A stretch of 64,000 nucleotides of DNA, from assembly GCF_000091305.1 (NCBI RefSeq), contig NC_013929.1, forward strand, positions 8,928,001 to 8,992,000, given 5' to 3'. Every line of letters starts with the position of its first letter. Within the stretch, counting starts at the first letter, position 1. This document shows positions 50,860 through 60,520 of the stretch, in pieces. A program made the position numbers and the translations under genes. Origin of the DNA: Streptomyces scabiei 87.22. Its GTDB lineage: Bacteria > Actinomycetota > Actinomycetes > Streptomycetales > Streptomycetaceae. Below the pieces are notes generated by a model, which saw nothing but the letters and a program-made list of their open reading frames with translations, did not search any database and was not told where the DNA came from.

Positions 50860-53601
50860 ATGCTGTTGCTGGACGTGGAGCACTGCCCACATTCTGACGG
50901 CCAGGTGGTGGTGGAAACCATGGCAGGGTCCGGGGAGAGCGGTTCGGGGCGCCTGCTTCCGTGCGCCGACCCCCGGGGCGACCCCTACCTGCGGACCCGG
51001 TTCGCCGTACCGGCCCGCCCCGGCACCTTCCTCAGGCGGGCCCGTCTGGTCGACCGCCTCGACCGGGCCCTGACCACACCGCTGACCGTGGTCAACGGCG
51101 CCGCCGGCGCCGGCAAGACCCTGCTGGTCGCCGACTGGGCCGCACGGCAGGAGCCGCCGGTCGCCTGGCTCACCACCGAGGCCGGCGACCAGGGCCCCGG
51201 CATGTTCTGGGCGTACGTCCTGCAGACGCTCCGCTCCGCCGGCGTCCCCCTGTCGCCCGAGATCGGCTGCCCGGCCGACGCGGGCCGGGCCGACCGGACG
51301 CTGCTGACGCGGCTCGCCGCGGAGCTGGGCGCCCGGGAACGGCCCGTGATCCTCGTGCTCGACGAGTTCGACCGGGTGGCCGACCCCGAGATCGCGGACC
51401 AGCTGGAGTTCGTCCTCCATCACGCGGCGGGCGGCGTGCGCCTGGTCCTCGTCACCCGCACCGAACCGCTGCTGCCGCTGCACCGCCACCGGACGGCCGG
51501 TGACCTCACCGAGATCAGGAACGCCGAGCTGGCCTTCACACCCGAGGAGGCGTCCGTCCTGCTGGGCCTGCACGGCCTGCGGCTGCCCGTACCGGTCGCG
51601 GAGGCACTGGTGGAACGCACCCGGGGGTGGGCGGCCGGTCTGCGGCTGTGCGCGCTGGCCGCCCGGGAGAACCCCGACCCGGAGATGTATCTGAAGCGGT
51701 TCGAGGTCGAGCGCACCGCCGTCGCGGACTTCCTGCTCGCCGAGGTCCTCGAACGGCAGCCCCCCGAGACGCAGGACCTCCTTCTACGGGTCAGCGTCCT
51801 GGAACGCATCCGCCCCGAACTCGCGGACGCGCTGACGGAACGCGGTGACGCCGCCGGGATCCTGGCGGAGCTGCACCGCGGCAACGCGTTCGTGGAGGAT
51901 CTCGGGCACACCTGGTACCGCCTCCACCCGCTCTTCGGCGAGATCCTCCGCGCCCATCTGCGGATGCGCCTGCCCGGTCTGGAACCCGTGCTCCACCGGC
52001 GTGCCGCCGACTGGCTCCGCCGCTCGGGACTGCTCGACGAGGCGCTCGGCCACGGGGCCGCCGCGGGCGACTGGGACTTCACCGCCGGCGCCCTCGTCGA
52101 CGACCTCGCCCTCGGTCAGCTGTTCACGGGACTGCGCTCCGACGACCTGACCGCGCTGTTCTCCCGTATGGGCCCCGAGGCGCGGAGCCCGGCCGCCCAC
52201 CTCGTACGGGCGGCCCGTGAGCTGTCCCGGTGCGAACTCGACCGGGGCCTGAGCCATCTGCGGCACGCGGAGCGGGATCTCGCGGAGGACGAGGACCGGG
52301 CGGAGGACGAGCCCGGCCCGGCGGCGGCCCGGCTGAGCTGTCTGCTGCTGGAGGCGCTCGCGGCCCGGCTGACCGGCTCGCCGGGCCGGGCGGAGCTGGT
52401 GGCCGGGACGGCCGAGCGGCTGCGGGAGCAGGTCCCGGCCCACCTGCTGGACGCGCACCCCGAACTCACCGCCCTGCTCCTGACCCACCTGGGGTCGACG
52501 CGTCTGTGGGCCGGGCGCTTCGAGGAGGCGCGTGCCGCGCTGTCCCTGGTCACCGAGGGCTCCGGGGACGCGTCGACGGCACTGGCGCGCGAGGACTGCC
52601 TCGGCCTGCTGGCCCTCATCGACTACCTGAACGGCTGGCCCGGCAGGGCCGAACGCCGGGCCAACGCGGCGCTGACCCTCTCCGAGCGGTACAGCCTGCC
52701 CCAGCCGTCCGCCTTCGGCATCGCCCATCTGGTCCTGGCCGCCGTCGCCGTCGACCGGGACGAGCTGCGGCTGGCCCGCGCCCATCTCGACGCGGTCGCG
52801 GACGACCGTTCCCCGCTGCGGGACCCGGTGACGGAGGCCGGCCGGGCCATCGCCACCGGCCGCCTGCTGCTCGCGCGCGGCGACACCCGGGGCGCCCTGG
52901 CGGCGACCGAACCGGCCGTCACCGCCGACGTGGCCTCACCCTGGGCGCGAGGGCACACGGCCCTGGTCGCCTCCGCCGCCCACCTCGCCCGGGGCCGGCC
53001 CGAGGAGGCCGCCGCACTGCTGCACGACGTGCCCGGGCACCAGCCGGTCTGCGCGGTGGGAGAGGCGCGCGCCCGGCTGGCCGCGGGCACGCCCCGCGCC
53101 GCTCTCGACGTGCTGGACGCGGTGCCGGCCGAGACCCGCACGGGCCCCGCGGTGACCGTGCGGGCCCTGCTGGTCCGCGCGGAGGCCGCGCACGCGGTCG
53201 GGGACACGGCCGCGGTGCGCCGGCTGGTCGCCCAGGCCCTCCACGAGGCCCGGCGCGAGCGGCTGCGCCGTCCCTTCGCCGAGGCCGGCGGATGGCTCCG
53301 GCCCGTCCTCGACACCGCACCGCTGCGAGGGCTCGCGGCAGGCTGGCTCACCCCCGGGCCCGCGCCGCACACCGGGACGCCCGGCCCCGAGGACCGGCCA
53401 CCGGTCGTGGAGGACCTGAGCGGGCGCGAGCGTGACGTGCTGCGGGGGCTGGACCGGATGATGTCCACCGAGGAGATCGCCGCCGACCTGTGCGTGTCGG
53501 TGAACACCGTCAAGACGCACCTCAAGAGCGTCTTCCGGAAACTGGCGGTCAACCGCCGCAACGACGCCGTACGCCGCGCCCGCGAACTCCACCTGCTGTG
53601 A
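50860..53601 (+). CDS. Large STAND-LuxR (MalT-like) regulator
   Basis: A 913-residue regulator. A STAND NTPase begins at about residue 75 with Walker A GAAGAGKT (80-87) and Walker B VILVLDEFD. A helical sensor region (about 400-830) with TPR-like repeats follows. The last 61 residues are a LuxR HTH: LSGRERDVLRGLDRMMSTEE, then SVNTVKTHLKSVFRKL. Such proteins switch on after inducer and ATP binding. ATG 50860 follows GGAGGA. It diverges from a SpoIIE phosphatase gene. Targets are unknown. Confidence 0.9.
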   Translation: MLLLDVEHCPHSDGQVVVETMAGSGESGSGRLLPCADPRGDPYLRTRFAVPARPGTFLRRARLVDRLDRALTTPLTVVNGAAGAGKTLLVADWAARQEPPVAWLTTEAGDQGPGMFWAYVLQTLRSAGVPLSPEIGCPADAGRADRTLLTRLAAELGARERPVILVLDEFDRVADPEIADQLEFVLHHAAGGVRLVLVTRTEPLLPLHRHRTAGDLTEIRNAELAFTPEEASVLLGLHGLRLPVPVAEALVERTRGWAAGLRLCALAARENPDPEMYLKRFEVERTAVADFLLAEVLERQPPETQDLLLRVSVLERIRPELADALTERGDAAGILAELHRGNAFVEDLGHTWYRLHPLFGEILRAHLRMRLPGLEPVLHRRAADWLRRSGLLDEALGHGAAAGDWDFTAGALVDDLALGQLFTGLRSDDLTALFSRMGPEARSPAAHLVRAARELSRCELDRGLSHLRHAERDLAEDEDRAEDEPGPAAARLSCLLLEALAARLTGSPGRAELVAGTAERLREQVPAHLLDAHPELTALLLTHLGSTRLWAGRFEEARAALSLVTEGSGDASTALAREDCLGLLALIDYLNGWPGRAERRANAALTLSERYSLPQPSAFGIAHLVLAAVAVDRDELRLARAHLDAVADDRSPLRDPVTEAGRAIATGRLLLARGDTRGALAATEPAVTADVASPWARGHTALVASAAHLARGRPEEAAALLHDVPGHQPVCAVGEARARLAAGTPRAALDVLDAVPAETRTGPAVTVRALLVRAEAAHAVGDTAAVRRLVAQALHEARRERLRRPFAEAGGWLRPVLDTAPLRGLAAGWLTPGPAPHTGTPGPEDRPPVVEDLSGRERDVLRGLDRMMSTEEIAADLCVSVNTVKTHLKSVFRKLAVNRRNDAVRRARELHLL

Positions 53602-53729
53602 CCCCGTCGACACCGCCCACCGCCGGACCATGGCGTGCGGTGCCCCACGGGCAGAGGTATGACTGACACGTGGCCCGGCGGAACAGGCGAAGGCCCCTTC
53701 CTGCGCTGCCGCCGGAAGGAGCGTCCGGT

Positions 53730-55808
53730 ATGCCTGAGCGAGAGACCCGGGCCGGTAGCGGCCGGCAGGCGGACGAGGTCACCGCCGCGCCCGGCGGGCT
53801 GCTCGATCTGCTCAAGGTCGCCGCCCTGGTCCTGGGCAGCGACGGCCGGATCGTGCTGTGGAGCCCGGAGGCCGAGTCGCTGCTCGGCTACTCCGCGACC
53901 GAGGCCCTGGGCAGCGACGCGGGCGTGCTGCTGGTGGCCCCGGAGAACCGGGCACGGGCCCGCGAGCTGTTCCGGCGCGTACGCACCGGGGCACGCTGGG
54001 CGGGCGTCTTCCCGATGCGTCACAAGGGCGGGTGGACGCGCCGCGTGGAGTTCCGCACCATGCAGCTGCGCGACACGCGCGGCGACATCCACGCCCTGGG
54101 CCTCGGCATCGACGTCGAGACCGTACGGAACGTCGAACGCGATCTGGCCCTCTCGCACATCCTGATCAACCAGTCCCCGGTGGGCATCGCGGTGTTCGAC
54201 CCCGACCTGCGGTGGCTGCGGGTCAACCCGGCGCTGGAGCGCATCAACGGCGTTCCCGAGGAGGCCGTCCGGGGCCGACGGGTCGCCGAGGTGCTGCCGG
54301 CGCTCGACGTCCAGGCCATCGAGACGCGGATGCGGCGGGTCCTCGACACCGGTGAGCCCCTGCTGGACCAGCAGACGATCGGCCGGACCGCCGCGGACGA
54401 CGAGGACCACGCCTACTCGGAGTCCTACCACCGGCTGGAGGACCCGAACGGACGCGTGCTGGGTCTGGCGATGGCGATCCTCGACATCTCCGAGCGGCAG
54501 CGGGCGGCCGCCGAGGTCGCGCAGGCGAGGGAACGCCTGGCGGTGATCGCCGACGCCGGCGCCCGTATCGGCACCACGCTGGACCTGCGCCGGACGGCAC
54601 AGGAACTCACGGACGTGACCGTTCCGCAGCTCGCCGACCTCGCCGCCGTCGACGTACTCGACTCCGTCGTCGGTCACGGCATCGGTGGCACGGGCCCGGT
54701 ACGGCCGGACGACCCCCTGGCCTTTCACGCGCTGGCCCTGAAGGCGAGCCGTGCCGGCGATGCCGTGGAGGCGGCGGATCCGGTCGGCGAGCCGGCGTCG
54801 TACACCGCGTCACGGGTGATCACCCAGTGCGTACGGGAGGCGCGGCCCATTCTCCTGCGGCGGGTGAACGCCGAGGAGCTGCGGCGTATCGCCCGGGACG
54901 ACGCGGCCGCCGACCGGCTGCGCCGGGCGGGCGTCCACTCCTATCTGGCCGCCCCTCTGGTGGCCCGGGGCGAGGTGCTGGGCACGCTCAGCCTGTACCG
55001 GACGGTCGACGAGCGGCCGTTCGACGACCAGGACCTCACCCTTGCCACCGAACTGGCCGCCCGTGCCGCCATCTGCATCGACAACGCCCGGCTGTACGGG
55101 CGCGAACGCGCCACCGCGCTCACCCTGCAGCGCAGCATCCTGCCCCAGGAGCCACCGCGCCCCGACGGCATGGAGGTGGCCTCGCGCTATCTGCCCGCGG
55201 TCAGCGAGGTGGGCGGGGACTGGTTCGACGTGCTGCCGCTCAGGGACGGCAAGGTCGGCCTCGTCGTCGGCGACGTCATGGGCAAGGGTGTGCACGCCGC
55301 CGCGGTCATGGGGCAGCTGCGCACCGCCACCCGCGCCCTCGCCCGGCTCGACCTGCCTCCGGCGGAGCTGCTGTCCCACCTCGACGGCATCGCCGCCTCG
55401 CTCGGTGACTCCGACACGCTGGCCACCTGCCTGTACGTCGTCTGCGACCCCCGGCACGGCCACTGCGAGGTCTCCCGCGCCGGCCACCTCCCGCCGGTAC
55501 TGGTGGAACCGGACGGGACGGCAGTCTTCCTGGACACCGCCGCCGGTGTGCCCCTCGGAGTGGGGGGCGTGCCGTTCACCGCGGACCGGCGGGAGCTGCC
55601 GGAAGGGGCACTCCTCGCCCTGTTCACCGACGGTCTCGTCGAGAGCCACACGGAGCCCATCGACACCGGGCTGAACGCCCTGCTCGGCCTGCTGGGCACC
55701 CGCCTCCCCCTCGAAGAGACCTGCGACCTCGTGCTCGACACCCTGAACCGCCAACCGGACGACGACGTGGCCCTCCTCCTCGCCCGACGCACCGGCCCAC
55801 CGGGCTGA
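53730..55808 (+). CDS. PAS-PAS-GAF SpoIIE phosphatase
   Basis: A 692-residue soluble phosphatase. Two PAS domains lie at about 20-130 and 135-255, a GAF domain at about 270-440 (SYLAAPLVARGEVLGTLSLY), and a SpoIIE PP2C domain at about 460-690 with EVGGDWFDV, VVGDVMGKG, LLALFTDGLVES and QPDDDVALLL. It lacks a membrane part, so the signal is cytosolic. GGAAGGAG precedes ATG 53730. It is 128 bp downstream of the LuxR gene in the same direction. It is the third SpoIIE phosphatase in the window. Confidence 0.9.
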   Translation: MPERETRAGSGRQADEVTAAPGGLLDLLKVAALVLGSDGRIVLWSPEAESLLGYSATEALGSDAGVLLVAPENRARARELFRRVRTGARWAGVFPMRHKGGWTRRVEFRTMQLRDTRGDIHALGLGIDVETVRNVERDLALSHILINQSPVGIAVFDPDLRWLRVNPALERINGVPEEAVRGRRVAEVLPALDVQAIETRMRRVLDTGEPLLDQQTIGRTAADDEDHAYSESYHRLEDPNGRVLGLAMAILDISERQRAAAEVAQARERLAVIADAGARIGTTLDLRRTAQELTDVTVPQLADLAAVDVLDSVVGHGIGGTGPVRPDDPLAFHALALKASRAGDAVEAADPVGEPASYTASRVITQCVREARPILLRRVNAEELRRIARDDAAADRLRRAGVHSYLAAPLVARGEVLGTLSLYRTVDERPFDDQDLTLATELAARAAICIDNARLYGRERATALTLQRSILPQEPPRPDGMEVASRYLPAVSEVGGDWFDVLPLRDGKVGLVVGDVMGKGVHAAAVMGQLRTATRALARLDLPPAELLSHLDGIAASLGDSDTLATCLYVVCDPRHGHCEVSRAGHLPPVLVEPDGTAVFLDTAAGVPLGVGGVPFTADRRELPEGALLALFTDGLVESHTEPIDTGLNALLGLLGTRLPLEETCDLVLDTLNRQPDDDVALLLARRTGPPG

Positions 55809-55875
55809 AGCCCGCCACCCACCGGCGCTCCCGGTTCTCACCTCTGTGCGAGTGCGGCGGCGCCCTTGTCGGTCA

Positions 55876-55923
55876 GGACGGGGGCCGACCTCCCGCCTCA
55901 AGGCAGGAGGACGGCCCCCGTCC
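55876..55923. terminator. Bidirectional hairpin between convergent genes
   Basis: A 12-bp perfect outer stem (GGACGGGGGCCG, 55876-55887 with 55912-55923) encloses an inner stem formed by CCTCC/GGAGG and GCCT/AGGC-like pairing. It lies between the PAS-GAF phosphatase and the secreted protein, whose stops face each other. Confidence 0.8.
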
Positions 55924-55941
55924 GTGCCGGTGGCCGACCGG

Positions 55942-56565
55942 TCAGTACAGCTTGTTGACGGCCGTGGTGGTGGTCTTCTTGAAGGCGGTCACGGGCGCGT
56001 TCACGAAGTCGCCCAGCTGGCTCCACTGGACGACGGTGACGGTCCTGCCGTCCCGGCCGACCGACAGCAGGGCGACGTCCGTGGTGCCCGAGGACGTCTC
56101 GGTGTTCACGCCGCGGACATGGGCACCCTCCTCGACCGGCAGCGTGCCGAAGTCCCGGCCCTCGGCGTCGATGTCGGGCGAGGACTCCTCGAGACGGTCG
56201 GCGCAGGTGCGGATCAGGTCGTCGTAGTGCTTGGCCAGGGCCTTGGCCTGTCCGGCGGTGCCCGTCACGACGGTCAACTGCACGGCGTTGGTGTCCAGGT
56301 CGGTGCGGAACGTGCGGTGCCGGTAGTCGTAGTCGAGCACGCCCTCCGTGCTCACGCAGAGGCCGAGTGCCTCCGGGAACCCCTCGGTGACCGGCCCGGC
56401 GGTCCAGGACGACGTGGGGTGCGGCGGCAGCTCGGACGCCGACAGGAACTTCGGCGCGGCGGCCTTCGTCGCGGCGCCCGCGGCCGGCGCCGTGAGGAGC
56501 GAGCCCGCCGCGAGGGCGGCGACGGCGAGTGCGGTGAGAGCGCTGGTTCGGATGCGCATGGTCAT
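55942..56565 (-). CDS. Secreted protein of unknown function
   Basis: A 207-residue protein with a clear Sec signal: TMRIRTSALTALAVAALAAG and a cleavage site near GAA (about 30-32). The mature part has paired Cys (GLCVSTEG and RTCADRL), probably a disulfide, and no recognised domain. It resembles actinomycete secreted proteins annotated only as hypothetical. GGGGGA precedes ATG 56565 by 6 nt. It is transcribed towards a strong bidirectional terminator. Confidence 0.78.
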   Translation of the reverse strand: MTMRIRTSALTALAVAALAAGSLLTAPAAGAATKAAAPKFLSASELPPHPTSSWTAGPVTEGFPEALGLCVSTEGVLDYDYRHRTFRTDLDTNAVQLTVVTGTAGQAKALAKHYDDLIRTCADRLEESSPDIDAEGRDFGTLPVEEGAHVRGVNTETSSGTTDVALLSVGRDGRTVTVVQWSQLGDFVNAPVTAFKKTTTTAVNKLY

Positions 56566-56795
56566 GGGTGTTCCCCCGTGGACGAGTGGGTGGACAAGGA
56601 TGCCCCCCGACGAGGCCCGGTTGGTCGGTCCGGCCCCGGTCGGCGTGACACCAAGAGCATCAGCGGTCGCAACGGCCGGCCGCAACAGCCAGGGGCCCAT
56701 CGAGCACCCTGGAACCATCCCACCCCTTCTGACCTGCACGTACATGGGTGCCTGGGATGCCGTCGTGGGGCCGAGGGCGGGCGTCGGGCTGGTGA

Positions 56796-56933
56796 TCAGG
56801 CGGCAGCTGCGGTCGTCCGTGCGGTACGTCGCCGCTTGAGCCGGCGGATGCCGAGGAAGGCGCCGGCCAGGACGGCCAGGAGGCCGACGACCACGACGGT
56901 GGTCCGGACGGGGCCGACGAGCGCGACGATCAC
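56796..56933 (-). CDS. Possible 45-residue membrane peptide
   Basis: A short frame with one strong transmembrane helix (TVVVVGLLAVLAGAFLGI) and a very basic tail (RRLKRRRTARTTAAAA), so the C-terminus should stay inside. Third positions are GC-rich only from about 56933 on; the frame is open to 57053, where it would overlap the aminotransferase-fusion stop. No clear ribosome-binding site. It could be real and coupled to the upstream gene, or chance. Confidence 0.35.
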   Translation of the reverse strand: MIVALVGPVRTTVVVVGLLAVLAGAFLGIRRLKRRRTARTTAAAA

Positions 56934-57052
56934 GCGGGGATCGCGCCAGGGGGTCGGTCGATCATGGGCGGCTCCACCAGCCTGGTGACTCACCACGTAT
57001 GCGACCGGCGCGAACCGACGAAACCGGCACCGGAGGACCTCGCCGTCGTCCA

Positions 57053-60000
57053 CTACCGAACGGCCGAGCGCAGCTCGGGCAGGGACAGAACCTCGTCCAG
57101 CACGTCGACGTAGAGATCCACGTGCTCGCGGCGGAAGGTCATGGGCGGTTTGATCTTCAGTACGTTGTCGTGCACGCCATTGGGGAAGACGATGACGCCG
57201 CGCTCCTTCATGAGTTCGGTGACCATGAAGGCCTGCTCGGTGGCCGGCATCTTGGTGGTGCGGTTGCGGACCAGTTCGACGCCGAGGTAGAGCCCTTCCG
57301 CCCGCACGTCACCGATGAGCGGTTGCCTCTGCTGGAGTTCGCGCAGCGACCGGGCGAAGTACCCGCCCACACTCACGGCGTTCTGCCGCAGTCCATCCTG
57401 TTCGACGATGTCGAGCACGGCCTCGCCGATCGCGCAGGAGACGGGGTTGCCGCCGAAGGTGTTGAAGTACTTCATGCCCGTGTCGAACACGTCGGCGATC
57501 TCCCTGGTCGTGACCACCGCCGCGAGGGGATGCCCGTTCCCGAGCGGCTTGCCCATCGTGACGATGTCCGGCACCACTCCCTGGAGTTCGAACCCCCACC
57601 AGGGCCCGAGTCGTCCGACGCCGACCTGGACCTCGTCGGAGATGCACAGGGCGCCCGCCCGCCTGGCAGCGGTGAACACGCCGTCGAGGTAGCCGTCGGG
57701 GAAGACGATGTTCCCACCCGATCCCATCAGGGACTCGGCGATGAAGGCGGCCGGGGGCCGGCCGTCGGCCGTGATCCGCTCGATGACAGCCGCGGCGTCG
57801 CGCGCGTACTTGGCTCCGGCGTCCGTGTCGTCGTACCCGTAGGTGCTGCGGTAGCGGTCCGGGATGACGACCTCGTGGGTGGTCGCCGGCGCACCGGCGC
57901 CGCCGGGACCCTTGTATCGGTTCGGGCTGATCCCGGTCACCACGCCGGTGTTTCCGTGGTACGCGCCGTCGATGGTGACGATGTGCTGACGACCTGTCAC
58001 CTGACGGGCGATCCGCAGCGCCAGGTCGTTCGCCTCGCTGCCGGTGCACACGAGGAAGACGACCTCGAGCGGGTCGGGCAGCGTGGCCACCAGCTTCTGC
58101 ACGTAACCGGCGATCTGCGGGTAGACGAAACGGCTGTTGGTGTTGAGCTTGCGCAGTTGCCGGGTGGCGGCGGCCGTCACGCGCGGCTCGGCATGGCCGA
58201 CATGGGTGACGTTGTTCAGCGAGTCCAGATAGGCCAGGCCGTCCTCGTCGTGGAACCACACGTCCCGCCCACGCACGAGGCTCATCGGGGTGCGGTAGTA
58301 GCTGCGCTGGGAGCGTGCGATGTGGCGACGGCGCACCGAGACGACGTCGTCGACGGTGGGGGCCGCGGCGGAGCGCTCGGTGAACCCGAGGAGCCGGGCG
58401 GGGTCGGGTGACAGACGGCTCCACACCTGACGTGCGGAAGGCGGCACGACACGAGGCGGCGGCCATGTGGCCATCCGCGCGGTGCGGTGGACCTGCACCT
58501 GGACGCGGGACCCGAGCGGGTCCGTCTCCTCGCTCGCGCCGGCGCGCCCCAACGGTGCCCCGGCCGGAACCGTCGCAGCGACGGGCGGCGTGCCGTCGAG
58601 TCCCCACCAGCACGTCCAGAACTCCAGCCCCTCGACCGCGTGTCGCAGCACCAACGGCATCCCTGCGCCACCGCGGGCCTCGACGACACCGGCCAGCGGG
58701 GCGGCGACCTCCTCGGCATCGGCCACGACCAGCGAACCGCCGACCTGAACCGTCGCGGGCTCGTCGGCTCCCGGACGGCGGCGGCCGCCCAGGAGCAGCG
58801 ATGCGCCGAGGTGGGGGACGTAGCCCCGACGCCGTCGTCCGTCGAGAACGTCGTCGATGCTCGCGCGCACCGCCCTCGCGTCGTGCCAGTCGACTTCGTC
58901 GTAGAGATCACTTGCCGGGAGCAGGTCGAGCAGTCGAGGGGCCGGTGTGTGAGGGGAGCGCTCTGGGGCCGCCTCTGCCAGGACCTCTTCCAGACCCCGC
59001 TGCTCCCGCGTCCGGGGGAGCCCGCACGCGACCCGGAACGTCGCCTCGGCGACGTCGGGACAGATCTCGGCCACCTGCGCGATCGCGGGCCAGGTGTGGT
59101 GCATGCGGCTCCGCCCGTACGGCGTGTCGCACTCGGCGACCCGGCGCGTCCACGTCACGGCGTTCATGCACAGCCGGGCCGCCGCCAACGGATGGACGGC
59201 CGCCAGTTCCTCGGCCGTGAGGGGGAGCACCGAGTGGAAGCCGGCCACGACCTCGGCCGCGGCAGCCAGCGGGTCGGCCTTGCGGACCATGGCGTAGCCC
59301 GCCGCGATCGCCACCTCTGCCACGCGCACGCTGTGGAGCGAGTCGCCCAGGTCGACGATGCCCGAGATCCGCAGTACGCCGTCCTCGTCGGGGTGGGCCA
59401 GGACGTTGGCGTCGTTGAGATCCTGGTGTACGACGCTCCGCGGCAGTCGGTCCCATGCGGGCAGGAGATCGTCGTACCAGCCCATGATCGTGCGCACCGA
59501 CTCCAGCCGCTCCGCGTCCGGTACGGCGTGCAGCGACGCCTCGACGATCTCGGCGGCCCGGCGCATGTCCCAGTCGTGCGGTTCCAGGCCCACCGGTGGC
59601 TCCACGCCGGAGAGTCCGAGGCTCAACCGCCCGGCGGCTTCTCCCAGTTGACGCAGAAGCGCGGCGGGATGGTCGTCGAGATCCGCCAGGACCCGGCCCT
59701 CGAGCCAGGTCATCACGCGGACCACGTACGTTCTGCCCTCGTGGACGACGCCGGCAGCGAACGTCCCCTCGCGTGTCGGGACCAGCCGTGGCACCGGAAG
59801 GTCGGGAACGGTGGATGCCAGATGCTGGAGGAGCGAGTTCTGCCAGACGACGTCGGCCGAGTCCGGCTCCGCGCGGGTGACCCGTACGAAGTGGCGCATG
59901 CCGTCGTCGCCGGTGATGCGGACGTTCTGGTCGACCTCCCCTCCCAGGGGGTGCTGGACATGGGCCTCCAGTCCGAAGGACTGCCGCAGCACGAGATCGA

Positions 60001-60076
60001 GGAGCGAGCCCGGCAGTCGGCCGGTGTGACCGGGGGCGGCCGTTCCGTCCTGGCCGGTGGTGGTCGCTGAGGTCAT
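57053..60076 (-). CDS. Kinase - M23-like - class III aminotransferase (phospho-lyase type) fusion
   Basis: A 1007-residue three-part enzyme. About 25-370: an APH/hydroxylysine-kinase-like domain with VVHQDLNDANVL and GIVDLGDS (catalytic and metal Asp). About 440-570: an M23 peptidase-like fold whose metal-binding motifs are degraded. About 590-1007: a class III PLP enzyme with TGSEANDLALRIAR, ISDEVQVGVGR and Lys843 in MGKPLGNG. Human homologues of the two end domains phosphorylate hydroxylysine and then eliminate phosphate and ammonia (also for ethanolamine phosphate). I infer one polypeptide that degrades an amino-alcohol. ATG 60076. A 94-bp element upstream is shared with the dehalogenase gene. 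Confidence 0.85.
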   Translation of the reverse strand: MTSATTTGQDGTAAPGHTGRLPGSLLDLVLRQSFGLEAHVQHPLGGEVDQNVRITGDDGMRHFVRVTRAEPDSADVVWQNSLLQHLASTVPDLPVPRLVPTREGTFAAGVVHEGRTYVVRVMTWLEGRVLADLDDHPAALLRQLGEAAGRLSLGLSGVEPPVGLEPHDWDMRRAAEIVEASLHAVPDAERLESVRTIMGWYDDLLPAWDRLPRSVVHQDLNDANVLAHPDEDGVLRISGIVDLGDSLHSVRVAEVAIAAGYAMVRKADPLAAAAEVVAGFHSVLPLTAEELAAVHPLAAARLCMNAVTWTRRVAECDTPYGRSRMHHTWPAIAQVAEICPDVAEATFRVACGLPRTREQRGLEEVLAEAAPERSPHTPAPRLLDLLPASDLYDEVDWHDARAVRASIDDVLDGRRRRGYVPHLGASLLLGGRRRPGADEPATVQVGGSLVVADAEEVAAPLAGVVEARGGAGMPLVLRHAVEGLEFWTCWWGLDGTPPVAATVPAGAPLGRAGASEETDPLGSRVQVQVHRTARMATWPPPRVVPPSARQVWSRLSPDPARLLGFTERSAAAPTVDDVVSVRRRHIARSQRSYYRTPMSLVRGRDVWFHDEDGLAYLDSLNNVTHVGHAEPRVTAAATRQLRKLNTNSRFVYPQIAGYVQKLVATLPDPLEVVFLVCTGSEANDLALRIARQVTGRQHIVTIDGAYHGNTGVVTGISPNRYKGPGGAGAPATTHEVVIPDRYRSTYGYDDTDAGAKYARDAAAVIERITADGRPPAAFIAESLMGSGGNIVFPDGYLDGVFTAARRAGALCISDEVQVGVGRLGPWWGFELQGVVPDIVTMGKPLGNGHPLAAVVTTREIADVFDTGMKYFNTFGGNPVSCAIGEAVLDIVEQDGLRQNAVSVGGYFARSLRELQQRQPLIGDVRAEGLYLGVELVRNRTTKMPATEQAFMVTELMKERGVIVFPNGVHDNVLKIKPPMTFRREHVDLYVDVLDEVLSLPELRSAVR

Positions 60077-60330
60077 CGGTGCGTTCTCTCTCTCGTCGTC
60101 AGGTCGCTCGTCGCTCACCATGGGCCTGCGGCACGACGCTCGGGTCGTGGCCGGTCCTCCGCGGGCTGCGGTCTCGATGACGTTCTGGTCCTCGCCCTCG
60201 ACGCTCGCCCTGAGGGCGGCGTGGTCTCCGGGGGCATCCTGGGCGATCCCGATCCCCGCTCGGCCCGGCGAGCCGGTCGGCGGGACGTGGTGTCTCTCGG
60301 CCGCGGCTGCTCCGGGTGACCCCTCTCCAG

Positions 60331-60424
60331 CCCGAGGTGATGCGTCAGTGAAACACCGTGGAGAATCCGGCGACAAGGGACGCGGGGCCGCGACATCGGA
60401 CCTGTATTTTGTGCTTGTGCACAA
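60331..60424 (-). repeat. 94-bp regulatory element, left copy
   Basis: Reverse complement of 61985-62078 with 5 mismatches in 94. Read on the minus strand it begins TTGTGCACAAGCACAA, which contains the dyads TTGTG-CACAA and TTGTGC-ACAA-GCACAA, then an AT-rich AAAATA, and ends ATCACCTCGGG. It lies 255 bp upstream of the fusion enzyme gene and points towards it. It is probably a promoter plus operator. Confidence 0.85.
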
Positions 60425-60520
60425 TTTTCGGCAGGAAGCCCCACCGGCCTGTCAGCGGCAGCTCCCGCAGACGGCCCCGTGTCCGTCCTGTGACGGCTGT
60501 CGTCGCGAGGGGCGGCTCTC

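Noticed and set aside
57053..60076. Aminoglycoside-resistance phosphotransferase
   Set aside because: The APH-like domain is fused to a phospho-lyase-type aminotransferase, which points to hydroxylysine/ethanolamine-type kinases.
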